From: Forficula auricularia
Lineage: Eukaryota > Arthropoda > Insecta > Dermaptera > Forficulidae
NCBI GenBank assembly: GCA_024734495.1
Contig: JALMQS010000726.1
Location: 62,001 to 126,000, forward strand
Length of the DNA stretch: 64,000 nt
Direction: 5' to 3'
Part shown: positions 1 through 11,040 of the stretch, piece after piece
Numbering within the stretch: the first letter of the stretch is position 1
Layout of the letters: every line of letters starts with the position of its first letter
The notes under the pieces: model-generated
What the model was told of the DNA's origin: nothing
The model's database searches: none
What the model saw: only the letters and a program-made list of their open reading frames with translations
Program-made: the position numbers and the translations under genes

Positions 1-210
1 TAACGTTTACGAAACGATTCGACGGAACAAAACAACTCAAGTAAATTATTTATTTATTGTTTTTCGTATTAAATAAATACAATTCTATTATAATAAAAAA
101 AATCATAGAAAAATTATCCCTTTATCCATGAGAATTTATAAAAATAGTTGCTTTAAAAATAGACTGAAAAGTAGAAAATATTTTTTTTCTTTTAATGATT
201 TATGCTTTTC

Positions 211-1078
211 TAGCTCTCTAGTGGCCCACAGATTATGTATATAAAATTTGCGTGAGATTGCTCCAAGGGCAAGAATTTTCATTTTTTGACCCTTCCACCC
301 ATTTTGGGTGGTTAGTTTTGAATTTTCAGCCTTCAGTGGCCCACAGATTGCTGCGTATAAAATTTGCGAGATTGCTGCAAGGGCAAGAATTTTCCTTTTT
401 TGACCCCTCCCCCCTCATTTTGGGTGGTTATTTTTTGCATTCTAGCCTTCTAGTGGCCCACAGATTTTGTATACAAAATTTGGTTGAGTTTGCTCCAAGG
501 GCTCTAGCCTTCTAGTGGCCCACAGATTATGTATATAAAATTTGCTTGAGATTGCTCCAAGGGCAAGAATTTTCCTTTTTTGACCCTTCCCTCATTTTGG
601 GTGGTTATTTTTTGCATTTCTAGCCTTCTAGTGGCCCACAGATTATGTATATAAAATTTGCTTGAGATTGCTCCAAGGGCAAGAATTTTCCTTTTTTGAC
701 CCCTCCCCCCTCATTTTGGGTGGTTATTTTTTGCATTTCTAGCCTTCTAGTGGCCCACAGATTATGTATATAAAATTTGCTTGAGATTGCTCCAAGGGCA
801 AGAATTTTCCTTTTTTGACTCCCCCTCATTTTGGGTAGTTATTTTTTGCATTTCTAGCCTTCTAGTGGCCCACAGATTATGTATACAAAATTTGCTTGAG
901 ATTGCTCCAAGGGCAAGAATTTTCCTTTTTTGACCCCTCCCCCTCATTTTGGGTGGTTATTTTTTGCATTTCTAGCCTTCTAGTGGCCCACAGATTTTGT
1001 ATACAAAATTTAGTTGAGATTGCTCCAAGGACAAGAATTTTCATTTTTTGACCCTCACTCCTTTTTTTGGGTGCTTTT
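211..1078. repeat. Tandem array, ~117-bp unit
   Basis: The motif gtggcccacag recurs at 221, 336, 453, 515, 631, 750, 865 and 983, giving steps of 115-119 bases with one 62-base partial unit. Each unit carries ttgctccaagggcaagaatt and a C-rich stretch before attttgggtggtta. Diverged units lie at 29500-29720 on the same strand and at 46600-47000 on the opposite strand, so the array is a local expansion of part of a dispersed repeat. It lies in an intron of the guk-holder homologue. Confidence 0.9.
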
Positions 1079-1445
1079 GGAAAATTTATTTAAACAAAAG
1101 TTGTCGGAAATCACACCCCTTACAACTTTGCTCATAACAAAATTTTTGCTAGAGCTATTAGTTTAGGAGCTATTTGATAATTTCCATTAGTGTGCCCCCC
1201 TGCCCCAAACTCTCTTTTGGGGTCAAAATATCAAAACGTTATATAGCAATGATTTTAAGTTAGAAGACATCTGATATAAATATAAAATTTCATAATAATA
1301 CTTTAAGCCGATTTAACGTGAATCGTGAGCAAGATTTGCGCGGAACATACAAACAAACAGACATGAATTTCGTTCATACCCAAAATTTGGCATGATTTGG
1401 ACTAATGTACGTACAGACAAAACCTTAATTATATATAGATTTACT
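1079..1445. repeat. Probable remainder of a dispersed repeat
   Basis: This follows the tandem array directly. It contains a C-rich block, a gcgcggaacatac / aaacagacatgaatttcg stretch and no open frame. Similar 'nnCGGAACATACA' wording recurs near 45405, so it is probably the tail of an interspersed element. No family can be named. Confidence 0.4.
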
Positions 1446-1532
1446 AAATAAATTCTTCTATCAAAATAATTTCAAAACGTTTATTAAATTTCTGACAATA
1501 TTATTTATTTATTTTTTTATTAATCCTTTTAG

Positions 1533-1690
1533 ACACAAACATCAGGCGTGAAATTACGTGAAACTTCAACCCAATTACGTCACACACGACGAATTGCAGG
1601 CAAAGAGGAGCATTCAAGTAGTGGCAATTGGTCGGCCAGCAGCGAATCCGGCCGCGCGAGCATCGCCTCCGAAACTACTCATGCACCGAG
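1533..1690 (+). CDS. gukh: guk-holder / NHS-family protein, internal exon (SSSGNWSASS block)
   Basis: The acceptor is a T-rich tract ending ccttttag at 1532 and the donor is GAG|GTGAGA at 1691. Reading from the first base gives an uninterrupted 52-codon frame that includes SSSGNWSASSESGRASIASE, a serine/glycine block typical of guk-holder and Nance-Horan family proteins. The exon ends with two spare bases (AG), which the A at 7514 completes to Arg. Drosophila GUK-holder binds the guanylate-kinase domain of Discs large at synapses, and NHS proteins regulate actin. The N-terminal WAVE-homology region expected upstream is outside the window. A longer open frame at 1558-1761 is a shadow that runs past the donor. 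Family assignment is from remembered motifs, not a search. Confidence 0.85.
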
Positions 1691-2711
1691 GTGAGATAAA
1701 AAAAAAAAAAAAACTTAAACCTAAATATTCTAGTATCTACAAAAAAACCCTACTTTTTTAATTCAAAGTTCACTATTTTTACTTAGAATCTTAGAATATT
1801 CAGGGTGAGTCACGGTAAACGGGTGTTTTTCAGGATAGCATAACTTTGAAGATTTTTCAAAACAAAATATTTTTTTTCATTGGAATAATCACTAAACTAT
1901 GCCATTATTGAATGCTGATGAGCGAAAAAATTATGTCTGACAAATGATGGCCATTTTCACGAACACAAATTCGAAGGTGCTCTCGATAAAAATGAGCTTC
2001 ATTGCTTCAAACATGTCAAGCATTTATTAGTAACGAGCTTTTCGTGCGTGCCTGGGCTGAAAGCCTGGCGGGCAGCGTCTCGATCCAAAAATTTTATTCC
2101 TCTTAAAAACCACACTCCAAATGTATACCGATAAACTACCGAAAATACATCGTCTCTTAAAAGTTTCGCCTCTTTAACTTTTGAGTGGCGAGGGGGGGGG
2201 GGGGGGGAATAATGATCAATATATTTAATGTTTCTTAATTTAAAATGAATTCGAGTCTTTCATTTCAAAATTCGAGTCCAAATTAAAATTAGATTTCAAA
2301 TTTGCCTGGTTAGTGAAAATCCGATTGGAGCCATCAGTTTAAAAATCCGCGCTGACAATTATATTTCAAATTTGCCTCGTTAATTAATATATATTTAATA
2401 AGCTTCTTAATTTAAAATCTATTGGTGTTTTTTCATTTTCATTCGAGTTCAAATGAATACAATATTATCTCGACACAAAGTCCAAATCAAAAAATATATA
2501 GTTTTAGTAAGAGAAATCAAGATACAAATATTAATGTTGCAATGGTGTAATCGCCAGAGCTAATGCCCATAGTTCAAGAGTGTCGGTTGTTCGATTTTTA
2601 GGCAAGAGCGTAATTTTTTTAGAGAAATTTTTCAAAGCGTTGTTACAAATTAATCCAGACAGTCATATATGTAGCGAAGCCGTTGAAGCTTTTATTTTTG
2701 TGATTAATTTG

Positions 2712-3585
2712 ATTAAAGTTTAAATTTTTATTTAAATCACACATGATTACTTTATAATTATTTATTGAAACAAATAGTCACAATTTTAATACAACGCTCG
2801 ATCGACTTATCTCTGTGATCGTTCTCAAGTATGAGTACCACTCCATTATAGGTTAACTGAGCCAATCATGTTTGTCTGGGCTCAAAGCCCAAATATACCG
2901 ACGGCATCAGCGCCCTCTGTCGAATTGAGCATTACATGTTTTTAAAGATTATAAAAAGCAAAAAAATTATATTGACAAATCAAATGATAATAATAGCAAT
3001 AATAGTACATAACACCATGCACCATTGATCACAGAATGTTATATGTAAAGATGGAAATTTATTATGCTATATGTTTTAAGGCTGACGATTGTTGGATTTT
3101 TTATAACATATATTTTGCATGAAGTTAGCATACCCTGACACCTGTAAGATTAGTGAATACTCGTGCCAATTCATGATGCTGTGTTGCTTAACTTCATGTA
3201 AAAATATGTTAATATACAAATGTACCTTATATTAAAAAATCCAACGATGTAAACTATAACATTCTTGATAAGTGAATTAATTGTTATGTACTATTATTGC
3301 TATTATTATCATTTGATTTGTCAATATAATTTTTTTGCTTTTTATAATCTTTAAAAACATGTAATGCTCAATCCGACAGGGGCGCTGATGCCGTCGGTAT
3401 ATTTGGGCTTTGAGCCCAGATAAACATGATTGACTCAGTTAACCTATAATCGGAGTGGGTGCTCATACTTGAGAACGATCGCAGAATAAGTCGATCGAAA
3501 CGTTGTATTAAAATTGTAATTATTTGTTTCAATAAATAATTATAAAGTAATCATGTGTGATTTAAATAAAAATTTAAACTTTAAT
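2712..3585. repeat. Long inverted repeat (fold-back, ~300-bp arms)
   Basis: The left end attaaagtttaaattttt is the exact reverse complement of the right end. The arms stay alignable for about 300 bases, through the ccgacggcatcagcgccc block near 2900 and its inverse near 3385. The central 180 bases contain a further imperfect inversion. A related arm fragment lies near 58400-58470. There is no open frame. It is probably a non-autonomous DNA element; no target duplication is clear. Confidence 0.85.
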
Positions 3586-3772
3586 GTCAAGCATTGTTTG
3601 GCAAAAAGTGACACGTTGCTCATTCAACTCTTTGACTATCGTAATTTTATACGGGTGAAGCCCTTTATCATTTGTCAGACATTAGCATTCAATAATGCAT
3701 AGTTTAGTGATTGTTCCTATAGTCCAGTCAAATTGTGCTCAAATGGGGAAAGTTTTGGGGTAGTTCTCATTT

Positions 3773-4512
3773 TTTGCATATATATTTTTTATGAGGCACT
3801 GAATCTAAATCTGAGGTCTCATACCAAAATTTCGTTACGTAACATTGTAGAAAATGAAAAAAAAACGGGAAAATTTCAATTTTTTTGGCGGTTTTTCGCT
3901 TATAAGTTGAAAAATATCAACTTTTCGTAAATAACCTTATATTCAAAATGATAGATCATAAAATTTCCTACAAATTTTATTATTTAGGTTTTTTCTCCGA
4001 CCAACCGTTCGGGCTCAAGCGCTAGTTGAAAATTGGCCTATTTTTTCTGTTTCGGCAAATCCCAAAAACTCGCACTTTTTTCGATATTTTCCCATTTTGA
4101 CCATGAAGGAGCACGTTTTCGACAAAGACCATTCTATACATTTTTAAACTAGATCAAATTTGCTACAATTCAAACAAAGTTTCATCTTAATTGATACGGT
4201 AAATCGGAAATTGGATTGCCGAAACAGAAAAATAGGCCAATTTTTCAACTAGACCTCAGAGCCCAAACGGTTGGTTGGAGAAAAAACTTAAATAATAAAA
4301 TTTTTAGAAAATTTCATAAACTTTTATTTTAAATAGAAGGTTATTTATGAAAAGTTAATAGTTTTCTTTAGAGTTATAAGCAAAAAACCGCCATAAAATG
4401 GAAATTTCAAACTTTTTTTGTTGTTGTATTTTCTACAATGTTGCGACACAGAATTTTGGTGGGAGACTCCTGATTTGAATTCAGCGGCCCCCAAAAAACA
4501 TATATACTGTGG
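3773..4512. repeat. Palindrome with ~330-bp arms
   Basis: The left arm (atttttttatgaggcactg, then ggcggtttttcgcttataag) is mirrored by the right arm (cttataagcaaaaaaccgcc block near 4375). The centre lies near 4140. The arms differ by many substitutions, so the element is old. The small open frames inside are not supported as genes. Confidence 0.8.
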
Positions 4513-4599
4513 GAAATTAAAAGCAGACTGACAAACATATATATTGAAACAAAAGATTAGCCTAAAAGACATTGTAGCCATGATAACGGCTGTTGTATA

Positions 4600-6300
4600 A
4601 ATGCTTGGTCAGATTCTTAAAAGAATGAATTGATAAAATAAGTTTAAAAAATAATAAAACAGAACTACCTAATTGGTTCAATGCTTTTTCAAAATAAGAA
4701 TGATGTTTCAATGTATATGTATTCACTCCTTATGCTAAAATCTATTGAAGGACAGATTAATGAAAATTCACTTACTTTAAAATGAGGACAGCCTTGCTTG
4801 TCCAGACATGCTTGGTACCTGCGATATGGGCATCTGGGAGTAAGTTGATCCCGGGCAGAATGACGAAATAGCACAAGGTGGATAAATGGGGGGTTTAAAT
4901 TTACTTTAATTTTTTTATATGCTTTCTCCAAATTTGAGAAAGATATAGAGAAAAACGAAGGACCACGTTATATCAATTGTTTAGCTTACCAACGAGGTTG
5001 TAAATCTCGCCGCGAATAAATTGTAAGTCTATTCCACTAAACAATCGATATCAAATATATCTTCGATACGGACGCTAAGTTCTTTACTATATATATAACT
5101 GTTCGAAGTCCAAAATTAGTATCTCTAAAGGATGGATGTCTAGGAAAGAAATGAAAGAAAGTTTTCTTCAACAAAAATATATATTTTATGTAAAATAATG
5201 AATTGTTAATAAAAACAAAAGATAAAATGAAACAAAGAAAATAACTGAAGATTGTATATATATTTAGATATATAGACAATTTATAGAAATATACTTAAAC
5301 TTTTAGACATATAATATATTTTATTATATGTCTAATTACAAATGAATGGTTTCAGACGTGTTAAGTTCAGCCTCTGAATTATCTGCGCTGGGAGAGATGA
5401 ATAGGTGTTCCTTTTGTCTCAGAACCAATGATGAGAATCGCTTTTGAGTGTAGGCACCTTGGGTGTGCACACTTTCAATAAATGTAAAAACTTTAATTAA
5501 CCTTAAGTAATAATAAGAAACAAATACAAATAGATGATTATTAATTAGAGACCTTTAATATATATTAGCACAAAAAAGAGAAAACGGGTTTACTAACCTA
5601 AGGCCACTTTTAATGATAGTGCCATTGAGTTCAACTTTATTCCTATAATTTTAACAGAGATTTTGATTTTATTTAGTAATGCAATAGTACTAAATATTTA
5701 ATGACTATAACGAAAATATAGTCGAAGATTTTGTTGAACTAGTGAAAAAATGTTTGCGAAATGCTTCTATGCTTGTTGAAGACAACGATTGAAATAAGAA
5801 AGAAAGGAATTGTTCTTTGAGCGGGATCAGGGGAATAAAAGCAAAAATAACTTTGAGGTTTTTCGTTTTTGCCTGGAGCCCCAAAATCCCTAGTGCCAAG
5901 AGTTTTCGCTCCTCTTTTTTTGGAATCATGCTTTATACTCTAATATTTTAGAATTAGGATGTCATCCGAAGTATTGTCCTTTATACGGACAAATATTTTT
6001 ACAGAGAGAGGGCCGGTCACATTGAGCCTGTTCGCCAATGAGAAAGCCCACCAAGTGTCTTTGCTTTTAGGTATAAAGATATAAGGGAAATTATTAATTT
6101 CAAGGCAGTTGATGGTTTAGTTTTAGCTGATTTTAAAGATTACATGACGAGTTCTATTTTGATTGCACGAGTTGCATTTTACGTGATGATTATTTAATCA
6201 GTATGTTACGATGTAAAGATGACAACGAACCCCTCGACAAAATATATAAGCCCCCTTTTTTGTAAATAACAATAAATACGTGTGTTATTTGACCCCTACG
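4600..6300. other. AT-rich DNA, no supported gene
   Basis: This is the interior of the element at 3722-6387. A short Cys-containing frame on the minus strand near 4780-4870 is followed by a GTAAGT-like sequence and could be an old captured exon, but nothing confirms it. Poly-A/T runs and TA-rich stretches dominate. Confidence 0.4.
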
Positions 6301-6492
6301 AGCCAATTAAAGTGAACCCCCCTTACAATATGGAACAAATCAGAACTACCCCAAAACTTTCCCGGTAAAAACACAATTTGACTGGACTATTATGAAAATA
6401 AAATAATTTATTTTGAAAAATCAGCAGAGTTACGCTTCCCTGAAAAACATCCGTCTCCCCTAACTCACTCTATATTGAATGGGTGGCTACTA

Positions 6493-7410
6493 CTAGGTGT
6501 ACCGGAAAGTCATTACCGGTCTTTTCGAAAAAAACTACGTAATTTTTAAGAAAATGGAAAATTTATTTATTCAAAATATTGGCCATTTGATTCTATACAT
6601 CTTGCCCATCTTTCTGGCAATTTATGGATGCCATCCCAAAAAACTGTTTGTCCTTTGAGCAAAACCATTCATCGAGCCATTTTCTAACTTCTTCGAAATT
6701 GGCGAAGTGCTGCTCTGCAAGCGCGTGTCCCATCGATGCGAATAGTTGATAGTCGGACGGGGCAAGGTCTGGAGAGTACGGCGGGTGCGATAATATGTCC
6801 CACCCAAGTGCTTTCAACGCTTCCTTGACCGGTTTTGCTTTATGAGACGGCGCGTTATCGTGTTGTAAAATCACTTTACCGTGTCTTCGGGCCCATTCTG
6901 GACGTTTTTCGATCAATGCGTGGTTCAAATTGATCATCTGTTGTCGGTGTATTGTTTTTTCAATTGTTTTTGAGTTTGGGTTGGGTCTTCATCCAATAAC
7001 TCCTGTAGTTTCGCATCTTCAAACTTTTTTGGACTACCAGAACGTTCTTTATCTTGCACATCGAAATCACCACTTTTGAATTTTCGAAACCACACCTCAC
7101 ATGTTTTTAAGGTTAAAGCATGCTTCACCGTAAGTTTCTACCAGCAAACGATGACTTTCCAGCGGCTTTTTTCTTTTGATTAAATAAGAAAAGTAATGCT
7201 TGCCGCAAATGCACGTTTTCAGGCATGAAACTTGACATTTTCAAAGAGGTATAAATCTATGAAGGTGTTACTTTCGCAAAATATAACATGTATAGCTTTG
7301 AAGCTTGATGTCAGTAGAATAAAATGCATATGTGTCAAATCATAACATTGCATACTTAAGCCTAGCGACATCTGTTAGAAAAACCGGTAATGACTTTCCG
7401 GTACACCTGG
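6493..7410 (-). mobile_element. mariner element, internally deleted
   Basis: The terminal inverted repeats of about 28 bases read ctaggtgtaccggaaagtca at left and, reverse-complemented, ccaggtgtaccggaaagtca at right. TA flanks both sides (6491-6492 and 7411-7412). The length is 918 bases against about 1.3 kb for an intact mariner. The element lies in the intron before the second guk-holder exon of the window. The ends are nearly identical, so the copy is moderately young despite its deletion. Confidence 0.92.
6593..7238 (-). pseudogene. mariner transposase relic (first catalytic Asp deleted)
   Basis: On the minus strand the relic starts at an ATG whose complement is 7236-7238 and runs through at least two indels into the helix-turn-helix part, which has VWFRKFKSGDFDVQDKERSG. 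The next piece holds the second and third catalytic segments, HDNAPSHKA and HPPYSPDLAPSDY, typical of the DD34D triad. The GDEKW segment that carries the first Asp is missing, so the central part has been lost. The product cannot be active. It is a different subfamily from the copy at 33747-35032, judged by its ends and its sequence. Confidence 0.9.
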
Positions 7411-7513
7411 TATTATGGTTATCACTTACAGGTTATGAGTCCAGAAATCGTGTCGATTCAAATAATAACACATTAATTAATTAATAATTATTATCACGCA
7501 TAATTTTTTCTAG

Positions 7514-8351
7514 ATCGACAACGCCTTCGAGCACTCAGCACGGTTCTGTGAGTAGTCGTCGTCGTGTTCTGAACACCTCGACCTCGTCGTCGCACAGCGA
7601 GGGCACTCTCACCCCGGACCTAGCGATGGTCGGCAACGACGGCGACAGCAGTTCTGTCTACTCCTGCGACACCGAGGGCTACTACACCTCCTTCCATGTC
7701 GACTCCGGGCTCAAGACCCTGAAAGAAGAGGATATGACACCAGTGAACGCACTCCATACCAGCTGTGCGCTAAGCGCGTCCCGGACACTTGTCGAGAATG
7801 AGTACGAGCTTTTCGGGAAAGGGAGTACGAGCACGACGGCAAGCTCTGCTGGGACAGTGTGCACGACGCTGTTAGCTCAACAGTCGGCGCCGACGCCCCC
7901 GGAACGAACGAGCTCCCTCGAACGGAAACTAAAACGCAACGAGAAAACGAACAAAGTGACGCCGCCGGAGCGGACCTGCTCGTTAGATCGCAATTCGGAC
8001 AAAGTGCAGGTGCAGGTGCAGGTGCACGAGGCCAAGGGTGAGCCGCCGGAGTCGGATAGCGAGGTGGTGACGGAGCGATTACGCGTCAAGACCAGCATCA
8101 GTGCGTCACGGATTCCGTCCATGTGTGTGATAACGCCGCCGGTTTCGGATTCGGACGACGGCGGGAGCGAGAACGCTCTGACGAGAAACCATTTGATGGC
8201 GACGCCGGGCGTCGGCGGATGCGGAAGCAGTGGCGGAGGACCCTCCACCGGGGACTATATGGCGTACTCGCCGCCGGACGCTATCGAACAACTCTACACC
8301 AAAATCGACAAAAGGAACAAGACAAGGCGGAAATTGGACGAGTCCGACAAT
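7514..8351 (+). CDS. gukh: guk-holder / NHS-family protein, large internal exon
   Basis: The acceptor is tttttctag at 7513 and the donor AAT|GTGAGT at 8352. The first base completes an Arg codon with the previous exon and the last codon is whole (phase 0). The 279 codons include GDSSSVYSCDTEGYYTSFHV, the best-conserved NHS/guk-holder signature, followed by the DSGLKT stretch. Two PPERT(S/C)SL(E/D)R repeats follow, then Ser/Pro-rich, probably disordered sequence. Base composition is GC-rich against an AT-rich intron, as in the other exons of this gene. Overlapping open frames on both strands are shadows. Confidence 0.9.
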
Positions 8352-8485
8352 GTGAGTAGACAAAGGTTTACTTCTGTTTTAGGGTTCTGTTTAATTCGAG
8401 TTATATCATTGACATTAAACAGATTTTAAAAGATTCACTTATAATATCTATATCAGGGGTGTCCAATCTTTTGGCATCCTTGGAC

Positions 8486-8650
8486 CATATTTGAGGAAAT
8501 AAAATTGTCTCGGGTCACACATAAAATGTACTGGCTCTAGATCAGTGGTTCTTAACCTTTTATTAGTTGCGGCCCCCTTAAAATACTAAATTATTTTCGC
8601 GGCCAGTACCCCCCCCCTCTGGATAAATTCTAAATTATAACGATTAAAGT
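8486..8650. mobile_element. Two abutting hAT-type end fragments
   Basis: caggggtgtccaatcttt (about 8456) and cagtggttcttaaccttt (about 8544) are typical outer ends of hAT transposons and their short derivatives. The second is followed by gcggcccccttaaaa, as in the related copy at 17839. Neither has a recognisable opposite end here. Confidence 0.5.
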
Positions 8651-8854
8651 ACTACTCAAGATGGTCTACCAATGGTCACCGAAACTGTTTAGTAAATGTA
8701 CCAATAAATATTATCTATTTTTTAAATTAATTTATTTTGACTAATAGCCATTGAAAAATTTAAGAAAAATATTTATTTTTGAGTTTTCGTGTCCACAAAA
8801 TTTAATAATTTTTGAATAATTTATCTTTACCCTGTTTTTTTTTCCCCTCGTTAG

Positions 8855-9259
8855 AATACATCTCGTGATAGCGGAGGCGATTATGTGACCATTGCCGCCG
8901 ATTGTCTTGTCCCTGACGTGTGTACTACGACTACGTCTACAACTACGACTACTACGCCGTCCCTCGTTGTGGACATTCCTCAAGAGTTTGTCCCCCTGAA
9001 CGATTTGCCGTCCACGCCACTGAGTCCGTCCAGTTTGGAGCGTCGTCGTGCCGGGGCCCGGGTGACCCTCGACACCCAGGGCAACGTCATTTACGCCTCG
9101 GAGAGTTTGGAGCGACGTCGCCGCGGACCCAGCGTCACCAAGTCGACCTTTGAGCCGGGGCCCTGTCTCAAACCTGCCGCCGCCAACACCGAGAGCCCTC
9201 TGCTGGCATCGAGGCGAGTCCTCAAACCGATTCGACCCATTGTTACCAACGCCAGCCGG
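8855..9259 (+). CDS. gukh: guk-holder / NHS-family protein, internal exon
   Basis: The acceptor is ctcgttag at 8854 and the donor CGG|GTAAGT at 9260; both ends are phase 0. It encodes 135 residues: a Thr-rich run (TTTTSTTTTTT), then PLSPSSLERRR, ARVTLDTQGNVIYASESLER and a basic stretch ending PIVTNASR. The 'TLDxxGxVxYxSxSL' wording matches what I remember of guk-holder/NHS proteins. It joins cleanly to 8351 upstream and 10541 downstream. Open frames running past 9259 are intron read-through. Confidence 0.88.
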
Positions 9260-9950
9260 GTAAGTTTTGCGTCCTTTTCTCTTAACTTTGGCTTCTTTTA
9301 AGGGGGTTCGGGACTGTTTATAAGAAAATTCTCAAATTTTTACCATCGAATCAATGATGCATTAAAAATTTATTCCCGAAATTTGATGTTGATCGTCTGT
9401 CCCATTACCGAGAAATAAATTATTAAAAATTGTCCTTTTAACATGGAAGTAAATGAACCGAACTTTTAAAAGGGCTATAACATTATTATACAAATTTATA
9501 CATATCAATAATTCAACTTTTATGAATCGAATGATACATTTTTCAATAGATTTGACAGTCTAGTTAATTAGTTATTCATAAATGTATAAATAGAAAGTTA
9601 TTTGCAGCCAACATAATTTTGGGGGCTCCCATATTCGACGGAGCCCTAGTGCACCTTGCTTATGATCCGCCACTGAATGCTACAGTACTTACTTTTAATT
9701 CTTTAAAATTTATTAATTTGATTGGTTTAATATTCATCAATCAAGTACAGTAAGTCCTTGAATTACGTGATTAATTGATTCTGAATGTTTTCGCGTGAGT
9801 GGAAAAATCGCGTATGTTTAGGAAAGCGCAAAATATCCTCAAAATGTCATCTTAACCAGCCCCTCACGAAGCAGATAACTTTATTCTTCAGTTAGCAGCT
9901 TTATTCGACACCATTGGAAAATTGAAAATCTTGTTATCCATCGAATAAAC
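9260..9950. other. Intron, AT-rich, nothing recognised
   Basis: This is the first part of the intron between the exons ending at 9259 and starting at 10541. It holds scattered poly-A/T and a short gacggagccctagtgcacct segment that resembles repeat debris. No coding or structured signal was found. Confidence 0.5.
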
Positions 9951-9955
9951 TTGTT

Positions 9956-10082
9956 ACGGCTCGTTAAGGAGCCGTGGTTAGCCCTCGTGCTGAAGGCACG
10001 AAGGCTGGTGTCCGGCCGGATTGCTTCTAAAAGGAGGCGGAAGGGGCTTCTGTACTCAGCCGGGGATTGACCACCGGCTGAG
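9956..10082. other. Cluster of three GC-rich hairpins (possible structured RNA or SINE/LINE tail)
   Basis: Three stem-loops lie within 127 bases of an otherwise AT-rich intron. ACGGCTC/GAGCCGT is at 9956-9975 (7 bp, 6-base loop). A 9-bp stem with one mismatch around GCC.TCGTGC is at 9981-10005. CTCAGCCGG/CCGGCTGAG is at 10055-10082 (9 bp, 10-base loop). The whole block to about 10240 is GC-rich. I do not recognise the family; the end of a retroelement or a small RNA-derived repeat is possible. The minus-strand open frame across it is not supported. Confidence 0.5.
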
Positions 10083-10540
10083 CGCATGTGAAGCCGCGAG
10101 GAAAGAATGGGTGAGCGGAGAATGCCAAAAAATAAGTGAGCAGTCATTCGTACGGTGAATAGAAAGCTGATTTGTCCAGGGCCTAACCAACGACGTAGAG
10201 AAAGCATTAGAATATTGCTCTTACCCTCGAAAAGCACGCAGGAAAGTCCGTAGAAAATTGGCTTTGTACTTTATTGAATAATTCTTTATGTATTTACAGT
10301 GTAGTACATGTTGTTGATAATATATATTAATACTAATCTTAATTAAGTAACACACTAATAAGTTATTTACTGTTCATTACGTGCAAGAACTTTTTCACGG
10401 CTTTTGCCGTGCCATCTACTGGCGGTTGCCGGCACTTGACAGTGTTGGCGCAGATGAGCTCTACAAACTTTATTCGACAGATAAAGTTCACTAACTGAGG
10501 AATGAAAAATCGGTCCTAATTCTTTGTTATCTCGTTCTAG

Positions 10541-10655
10541 GTGATAATCCGTGCTGGCCAGCCGAGTAAAGAGCTGCCGCCCCGTAGCCCGGGCCCTGGG
10601 GCCTACGTGCACATGCAGCCGCCGCCCCCATCGGACGCCGATTCTGACGAACGAG
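10541..10655 (+). CDS. gukh: guk-holder / NHS-family protein, short internal exon with alternative read-through
   Basis: The acceptor is ctcgttctag at 10540. A strong donor, CGAG|GTAAGC, follows 10655. One spare base (G) joins the AT at 36923 to give Asp, so the 26-kb splice keeps frame. Sequence beyond the donor stays GC-rich and open to TAA at 10844-10846. It encodes HLYRRLVKRTDSYRLAATG, which looks like genuine family sequence. So a second isoform either reads through to that stop or uses a GTAATG donor at 10843; that second donor does not keep frame with the exon at 36923. Confidence 0.8.
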
Positions 10656-10846
10656 GTAAGCTGCCCCCGTCGATGCCCAGCCTCGACACCTCCACGCACT
10701 TGTACCGCCGTCTGGTCAAACGCACCGACTCGTATCGCTTGGCAGCGACCGGTCCCCATCTGGCACCATCCCCCATCAAAAGTCCCATTCAAAAACCTAA
10801 ACGGCCCACCAATCTAACCTCCAATCACGGCACTGAAATTTGGTAA
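10656..10846 (+). CDS. gukh: Possible alternative 3' extension of the preceding exon
   Basis: These 63 codons continue the frame of 10541-10655 without interruption to TAA. Composition and residue choice (Pro/Ser/Arg rich, with a DSYRLA block) match the neighbouring exons and not the intron. Possible explanations are a short isoform with its own end, or an exon spliced to an unseen downstream exon. No poly-A signal is obvious just downstream. Confidence 0.5.
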
Positions 10847-11040
10847 TGCACAAAATAGCAATGTATTTCCCTTTAGATAATTCATTAACAAACACTGATA
10901 TAGCGAAATATCTCACCTCTTTGAAGTTAATTTATATATAAGAAAAAAAAATCGAAAACCTTTGAAGAGCAACATTTTTCAAAAAAAGTGATCATATCAT
11001 TCACATTTTATTATTTTACTGAAAACAAAAAACCTTTTAA

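Larger units (their letters stand above)
3722..6387. mobile_element. Inserted element with TA target and short inverted ends
   Basis: The ends read gtccagtcaaattgtg at left and cacaatttgactggac at right, both next to TA. Removing the block reconnects an interrupted palindrome arm, which supports a real insertion with a TA duplication (Tc1/mariner-like target choice). The interior holds another palindrome (3773-4512) and about 1.8 kb of AT-rich DNA without a recognisable transposase. Confidence 0.65.
1801..6473. mobile_element. Fold-back element split by nested insertions
   Basis: The left arm (1801-1950, starting cagggtgagtcacgg) is matched in reverse by two separated blocks: 3662-3720 pairs with 1880-1950, and 6390-6473 pairs with 1801-1880. 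Joining the two right-hand blocks across the TA-flanked element at 3722-6387 restores one continuous arm. The original element was therefore a palindrome of about 2 kb or less. It also contains a second long hairpin (2712-3585). No coding sequence of its own is recognised. Confidence 0.7.

Noticed and set aside
252..515. 87-codon open frame in the 117-bp tandem array
   Set aside because: It is made of repeat units and is not conserved among the other units.
1558..1761. 67-codon + strand open frame over the first exon
   Set aside because: It is in the wrong frame; the frame from 1533 matches the family and joins the next exon in phase.
4689..4931. Minus-strand CPYRRYQACLDKQGC stretch, reminiscent of a nuclear-receptor zinc module
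   Set aside because: The cysteine spacing does not fit the module and no neighbouring exon supports it.
7859..8363. Several open frames on both strands
   Set aside because: Shadows of the GC-rich guk-holder exon.
10367..10792. 141-codon minus-strand open frame
   Set aside because: Opposite strand of a spliced coding exon, with no domain; it extends into intron by chance.
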